Positions 32,049 through 35,815 of a stretch of 35,815 bases of DNA are shown one piece after another. Positions within the stretch are counted from its first letter, which is position 1. The number at the start of each line of letters is the position of its first letter. The position numbers were made by a program, and so were the translations under genes. The stretch is from contig VMSP01000027.1 in assembly GCA_013792135.1 (NCBI GenBank), forward strand, positions 1 through 35,815, read 5' to 3'. Source of the DNA: Desulfocapsa sp. (GTDB lineage Bacteria; Desulfobacterota; Desulfobulbia; Desulfobulbales; Desulfocapsaceae). The notes under the pieces were generated by a model. That model was not told the DNA's origin. It was given only the letters and a program-made list of their open reading frames with translations, and made no database searches.

Positions 32049-33857
32049 TCAGTTTTGAGCATTTTTCCTGGGAACATATAACATCCAGGGGAAAGAAGGC
32101 TTCTGGGTATGAAGAATCGTTCCGCATTGGCCCACTGTAAAAAGATCACCGGAACGGAGTCCCAGGACCGCTTCTAGCTGGTTAGACGCCCCTGAAGCAA
32201 TAGAATTCCAGTTGGTCCCATCGTAATGAAGTATCCATCCGGCTTCACGAACCACATATACATCTTTGGCCGACCGTCCCCAGACGTCAACGACTTCCCG
32301 ATTACTCAAATCTACAGCAATCTTACTCCATTCCGATCCATTATAGTGCAGAATGGCATATTCTCCTACCGCATAGATATCATTTGAGGCGCTACCCCAA
32401 ATGCCAAGAAGATAACGGTTTACACCTGAATTCATAGGGCTCCAGTTGCTGCCATTGTAATGAAGAATAGTACCATTATCACCTACGGCAAAGATATTGT
32501 TTTCTGTTAACCCCCAAACAGCTTTTAACCACTGAGTTGTGCCGGAGTTCATGATAGACCAGGATGAACCGTTATAGTGGTAAATAGTTCCACTAGATCC
32601 AACAACAAAGATATTATTGGCCGATGTTCCCCAGATTCCATACAGATGGGTTGATTCGCCAATGCCTGTGTTGACAGGAGACCAGGAATTTCCGTTATAA
32701 TGCAGGACTGTGTTATTCATTCCCACAGCATAAATATTATTGGAAGCAGTGCCCCAGATAGCATACAAAGGCTCCAAAGTGCCGGAGGTCATTTCTGTCC
32801 AGCTTGACCCGTTGTACTTATAAATTATTCCATTTTCTCCGACGGCAAAAGTCTGATTTACCGAACTGCCCCAAACATCCCGGAAGGCTTTAATTGTTCC
32901 TGAATATAACGGACTCCAGCTTAATCCGTTATATTGAAGCATCTGGCCACAATAGCCCAGAATCAGCACATTGCTGGCAGAACTTCCTCCTACCCCGGTC
33001 AGCGATCCAGGTGAAACCCCAAGATCCATGAGCGACCAGCTCGTGCCATTATAATGGACAACATTCCCATCATCTCCCACTGCAAATACATCATTAGCTC
33101 CGCTGCCCCATACCTTGCGTGTTGTGAGTGTGGCTGGCGTATCTATAATGGACCAAACAGAACCATCATAGTGCAGAACCAGATCGGCAGTGGCCTCTCC
33201 ATGCCCCACCGCATAGATATCATTTGTGGCGCTGCCCCAGACATCATACATGGAGATAGAGAGGAGGGTGCCTGGATCCATGGGTGACCATGCAATGCCG
33301 TCATAATGGAGAATTGTTCTGCTGTCCCCAACTGCAACAATATCTGTTGGAGATGCACCCCATATTCCATAGAGACCAGAGGGCGTTCCGGATGTCATGG
33401 TCGACCAAGAAGAACCATTGTAGTGTAAAATTTTTCCCGAATATCCCACGACAAAGACATCATTGGCCGATGTTCCCCAAACATCCATAAAAGCACCCGT
33501 TGTTCCCGGATCGACGGTAGACCATGAAGTACCGTCATAATGGAGAATGGTATTTGATCCCACTGCATAGATGTCACTAGTGGAGATTCCCCATATTGCA
33601 TAAAGATCTTCAATGGTTCCTGATATCATTCTGTTCCATGCTGTACCGTCAAAGTGCATAATGGTCCCACCTTTTCCGATAGCATAAATATTGTTGGGAG
33701 AAAACACCGCAACATCCATTAAAGTATTTCCCTGAGGCAACGGATTTTGATAACACCAATTGTCCACTGAACACGATTTGGCGTGAAGGTTAGGTTGATT
33801 CATTCCCGTGGTCAAATAAAAAGATAGCAATATAGTGATAAGTATTTTGATTTTCAT
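32049..33857 (-). CDS. Secreted 14-repeat beta-propeller-type protein
   Basis: After a signal peptide (about 1-27), nearly the whole 602-residue protein is made of about 13 full and one partial repeats of ~40 residues with the consensus LYGIWGSSxNDIYAVGxxGTILHYNGSSWSxMxSGT. Seven repeats make a typical propeller, so fourteen suggests two seven-bladed propellers in tandem; this is inference from repeat number. Repeat 5 has an insertion (GHGEATADLV) and repeat 7 is the most divergent (GVGGSS...ILGYCG). No catalytic residues are evident. The tail PSFPWMLYVPRKNAQN lies outside the repeats and resembles the tail of the ELWxxDGT protein. The ribosome binding site is weak. It is transcribed toward the CHAP-like pair but separated by 260 bases. 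Confidence 0.85.
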   Translation of the reverse strand: MKIKILITILLSFYLTTGMNQPNLHAKSCSVDNWCYQNPLPQGNTLMDVAVFSPNNIYAIGKGGTIMHFDGTAWNRMISGTIEDLYAIWGISTSDIYAVGSNTILHYDGTSWSTVDPGTTGAFMDVWGTSANDVFVVGYSGKILHYNGSSWSTMTSGTPSGLYGIWGASPTDIVAVGDSRTILHYDGIAWSPMDPGTLLSISMYDVWGSATNDIYAVGHGEATADLVLHYDGSVWSIIDTPATLTTRKVWGSGANDVFAVGDDGNVVHYNGTSWSLMDLGVSPGSLTGVGGSSASNVLILGYCGQMLQYNGLSWSPLYSGTIKAFRDVWGSSVNQTFAVGENGIIYKYNGSSWTEMTSGTLEPLYAIWGTASNNIYAVGMNNTVLHYNGNSWSPVNTGIGESTHLYGIWGTSANNIFVVGSSGTIYHYNGSSWSIMNSGTTQWLKAVWGLTENNIFAVGDNGTILHYNGSNWSPMNSGVNRYLLGIWGSASNDIYAVGEYAILHYNGSEWSKIAVDLSNREVVDVWGRSAKDVYVVREAGWILHYDGTNWNSIASGASNQLEAVLGLRSGDLFTVGQCGTILHTQKPSFPWMLYVPRKNAQN

Positions 33858-34271
33858 TATTTCTTAAATGTGAGAAATTTGTTTATGGTAACCATCCAGT
33901 ATTATTGGAAGTATGCCCACCTTTTTGTTTAAATTTGTTTTTTCAGTAAGAAAAGAGTGGCCACGGGTTCGAGGATATCATTTGGACCATGGTGGATATG
34001 TGCTAATTTAATCGGATTGATGGAGACCGTCTTTTTAACCATATTATCCATCAGGATATCCGGTATTATGACATTAAACGTTTTAACCTTTAATTATCTT
34101 AAGGTACCCCTCTATATTAAAGTCACCGGCTTGGCTGATTGTTATTTGTTAAAAGGATGATAGTGAATTTTGACACAAAACTCAAGTGCCGTATAGAGAT
34201 ATATTCAGGCTCCTCATTTCGGTGGTCGTAGATAAATATTGGACGGGCTTGATGATCAGGAAATATATTGA
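33858..34271. other. AT-rich interval between the propeller gene and the group II intron
   Basis: No convincing gene. It should contain the promoter of the minus-strand propeller gene and the 5' exon of the intron. A 67-codon plus-strand frame near 33957 has no ribosome binding site and no recognisable sequence. The last 14 bases before the intron contain the intron-binding sites AGGAAA (34258-34263) and TATTGA (34266-34271). Confidence 0.5.
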
Positions 34272-34718
34272 GTGCGGCCGGGCAAGGTCGTGTAGTCCAG
34301 CGGGTGTGAATCCCGTCCCGGAAGGTAGGCCAACCACCGGGTAGCGAGTCCTTGGAGGCTTTATGGTAACATAAAGTTTTAAGCGTAGGATAGCGAGCAG
34401 ACAGGCCGTAAGCCGAAAGGTTGAAGGGATTGAGCCCCGTAATTTTCCTAGTCGGAAGGACGACATTCTTCAATAGATGGAAGTCAAAACAGTCATCAAC
34501 GTTAAAGGCAAGGTGGTGACTGCTTCCCGGGGTCGGAGACCATGGCATGTCTGACATAGTGATTACACGGCAACCCGGGAGGCCCTGTGTTTCTTTCGGA
34601 GTATCGAGAGTATGCCGGACAACTGAAAAGGGAGAAAGGCAAATGAGACACAGGGAGTCGGATAGCCTCGTAGTACCTGTGAAGGCGGGTAATGCTGCTG
34701 GAGGAAAGGAGGCTACAC

Positions 34719-35582
34719 ATGGGAGCGTGGTGTGAGGATACACTGGCCGTTCACGGAAGCGGGGAACCAGTGGCAACGAAATTACATCGCATAGCAGAGA
34801 AGGCCCGCAAGGAGCTGGGATTCAAGTTCACCAGTCTGTATCATCTGATGAATGAGGAACTGTTGCGGGGATGCTTTCAGCGGTTGCGGAAGGATGCGGC
34901 TGCCGGCATCGACAAAATGACCAAGGATATGTACGCTGAAAATCTGGAGACCAATCTGGCCAGTCTGGTAGAGAGGTTGCATCGTATGGCGTATATTCCA
35001 CAGGCTGTCAGGCGGAAGTATATCCCAAAGCCTGGCAGTACCAAACAACGTCCTTTGGGGATACCGTGTTTTGAAGACAAACTTGTCCAGGCAGGCCTTG
35101 TCCGCATACTGGAATCAATATATGAGCAGGATTTTATAGAAGACTCATATGGATTCCGGCCTGCCCGAAGCTGTCATGATGCCCTCAAGACATTGAGTCT
35201 GACGATGGAGCGTAAGCCGATCAACCATATTGTCGAAGCGGATATTAAAGGCTTCTTTGATAATGTAAATCAGGAATGGCTGTTAAAGTTTCTGGCACAT
35301 CGGATTGGCGACAAACGGATTCAACGCATGGTAAAGCGTATTCTCAAGGCTGGGGTAGCAGAGGATGGGAGCGTTACAGTAAGCGATGATGGCACCCCGC
35401 AAGGTGGTGTTATCTCTCCGCTGTTGGCAAATATCTACCTGCATTATACCCTTGACCTCTGGTTTGAAAGGATTTACCGCAGGAGTTGTACTGGCTATGC
35501 CCGGCTCATCCGCTATGCCGATGATTGTGTGCCACGAAGGCACGCACGGGTGCGCAGCACCCAGTGCAGCCATGCTGCATAA
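34719..35582 (+). CDS. Group II intron reverse transcriptase/maturase, split after YADD by an inserted intron
   Basis: From ATG 34719 (AAAGGAGG upstream; a Met nine codons earlier lacks a site) the frame encodes intron RT motifs: AAGIDKMTKDMY, PKPGSTKQRPLGIPCFEDKLVQ, DSYGFRPARSCHDAL, VEADIKGFFDNV with the first catalytic Asp, GTPQGGVISPLLANIYLH, and RYADD (Asp268, Asp269). Homology ends at base 35526, one base into the codon after YADD (normally Phe). The residues beyond it, VPRRHARV to the stop at 35582, are intron sequence read as protein. Thumb, X/maturase and any endonuclease domains must lie beyond the inner intron. The enzyme can be intact only if the inner intron splices out. Confidence 0.9.
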   Translation: MGAWCEDTLAVHGSGEPVATKLHRIAEKARKELGFKFTSLYHLMNEELLRGCFQRLRKDAAAGIDKMTKDMYAENLETNLASLVERLHRMAYIPQAVRRKYIPKPGSTKQRPLGIPCFEDKLVQAGLVRILESIYEQDFIEDSYGFRPARSCHDALKTLSLTMERKPINHIVEADIKGFFDNVNQEWLLKFLAHRIGDKRIQRMVKRILKAGVAEDGSVTVSDDGTPQGGVISPLLANIYLHYTLDLWFERIYRRSCTGYARLIRYADDCVPRRHARVRSTQCSHAA

Positions 35583-35815
35583 AAGATGAGGGTCGGCCCC
35601 TCGAAGCCGCCATACAGGTGGAGGCTTCAAACCACCGTAAGCTGCGTCGGTAAAGAGCCGGGGTGGTGAGCGTAACGGAAAAGGTCCCGCATGACGGGAT
35701 CAGGTATGTTTCAAGGAGACGAACGTAAGTGAATCACTATTGAAGTGTCGAAAGCGTAGGGATGAGGTCAAAACCGGGGGGTAGTCGTTACCCCGGGATA
35801 AGTCTGGCGGTTACC
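35527..35815 (+). mobile_element. Inner group II intron (5' end only) inserted in the outer intron's RT gene
   Basis: Right after the YADD codons, coding homology stops and sequence starting GTGTG (the GUGYG 5'-end consensus) begins. It is followed by a GTGTGCC/GGCACGC hairpin and highly structured non-coding sequence typical of domain I (for example GTGTCGAAAGCGTAGGG). Candidate pairings mirror the outer intron: AATCA at 35732-35736 complements exon TGATT 35522-35526, and GGTATG at 35703-35708 pairs with TATGCC 35514-35519 with two wobbles. EBS2 and EBS1 start 26 and 29 bases apart in the outer and inner introns. The 3' portion, including any ORF and domain V, is outside the window. Confidence 0.75.

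Larger units (their letters stand above)
34272..35815 (+). mobile_element. Outer group II intron (5' part; interrupted by a second intron; 3' end outside the window)
   Basis: The intron starts with the GUGYG-type GTGCG at 34272. About 450 bases of structured, non-coding domain I-III-like sequence precede a maturase ORF. The boundary is supported by base pairing: TCAATA at 34470-34475 is a perfect complement of the exon's last six bases TATTGA (EBS1-IBS1), and TTTCCT at 34444-34449 complements exon AGGAAA at 34258-34263 (EBS2-IBS2). EBS1 sits in a loop closed by GAC-TTC/GAAGTC. Domains V and VI are not in view and should lie beyond the inner intron, past the right edge. Class cannot be assigned confidently. 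Confidence 0.85.

Noticed and set aside
32049-33857. CRISPR-like array because of regularly spaced DNA repeats
   Set aside because: The repeats are imperfect, about 120 bases long and encode a continuous secreted protein.
33957-34160. 67-codon plus-strand frame before the group II intron
   Set aside because: No ribosome binding site, no recognisable sequence, AT-driven composition; treated as intergenic.

Overview
The window looks like a chromosomal segment from a Gram-negative anaerobe, most likely a Desulfobacterota (Desulfobulbales-like, sulfate-reducer type) bacterium. Evidence for a Gram-negative envelope: an LptF-type LPS permease, a YdbH-YnbE-YdbL outer-membrane lipid-transport set and lipoproteins. 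Evidence for an anaerobe: early-cobalt (cbi) cobalamin genes, a second CbiA-family amidase that resembles DsrN (siroheme amidation in sulfate reducers), and a rubredoxin-like metalloprotein. The organism call is inference; no rRNA or tRNA gene is visible.

Layout. 1-5000: start of a minus-strand gene leaving the left edge, a divergent control region with four CTGTTGTA half-sites, a dodecin, a CHASE4-HAMP membrane sensor, a pirin, a two-helix membrane protein, a T4-endonuclease-V-like glycosylase joined to a DUF1722/YbgA domain, and a DUF1499 protein. 5000-12000: accessory exported proteins (ELWxxDGT repeat protein, a 1053-residue CARDB/carboxypeptidase-regulatory-domain protein, a Gln/Asp/Arg- and Gly/Met-rich secreted protein), a 139-bp MITE-like element with a 6-bp target duplication sitting on a stop codon, an 88-bp palindromic element and a zinc-ribbon/rubredoxin-like protein. 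12200-17500: a COG2509 flavoprotein, a DUF2293 protein and the ydbH-ynbE-ydbL operon ending at a strong hairpin. 17500-21525: a Yip1-family membrane protein, then cbiB-cbiA-cbiC with almost no spacing. 21547-26363 (minus): lptF with an unusual Ada-like metal-binding tail, two roadblock/LC7-like proteins, the bifunctional NAD(P)HX repair enzyme and a CBS-pair protein. 26496-30671 (plus): uvrB, a DUF374 acyltransferase and the DsrN-like CbiA paralogue. 30696-33857 (minus): a CHAP-like lipoprotein, a small Cys-motif protein and a 14-repeat secreted beta-propeller protein. 34272 to the right edge: a group II intron whose reverse-transcriptase ORF is split immediately after its catalytic YADD motif by the 5' end of a second group II intron, i.e. 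a nested intron or 'twintron'.

How it fits together. Most of 12-31 kb is ordinary housekeeping: cofactor synthesis, DNA repair, envelope lipid and LPS transport, metabolite repair. The accessory character lies at 5-12 kb and 32-36 kb, where large repeat-built secreted proteins, palindromic elements and retroelements cluster. The strongest unusual signals are the nested introns with matching exon-binding/intron-binding pairings, the LptF fusion to an Ada-like knuckle, the glycosylase-DUF1722 fusion and the small mobile element at a stop codon. I found no CRISPR array, prophage, toxin-antitoxin pair, B12 riboswitch or recognisable defence system.
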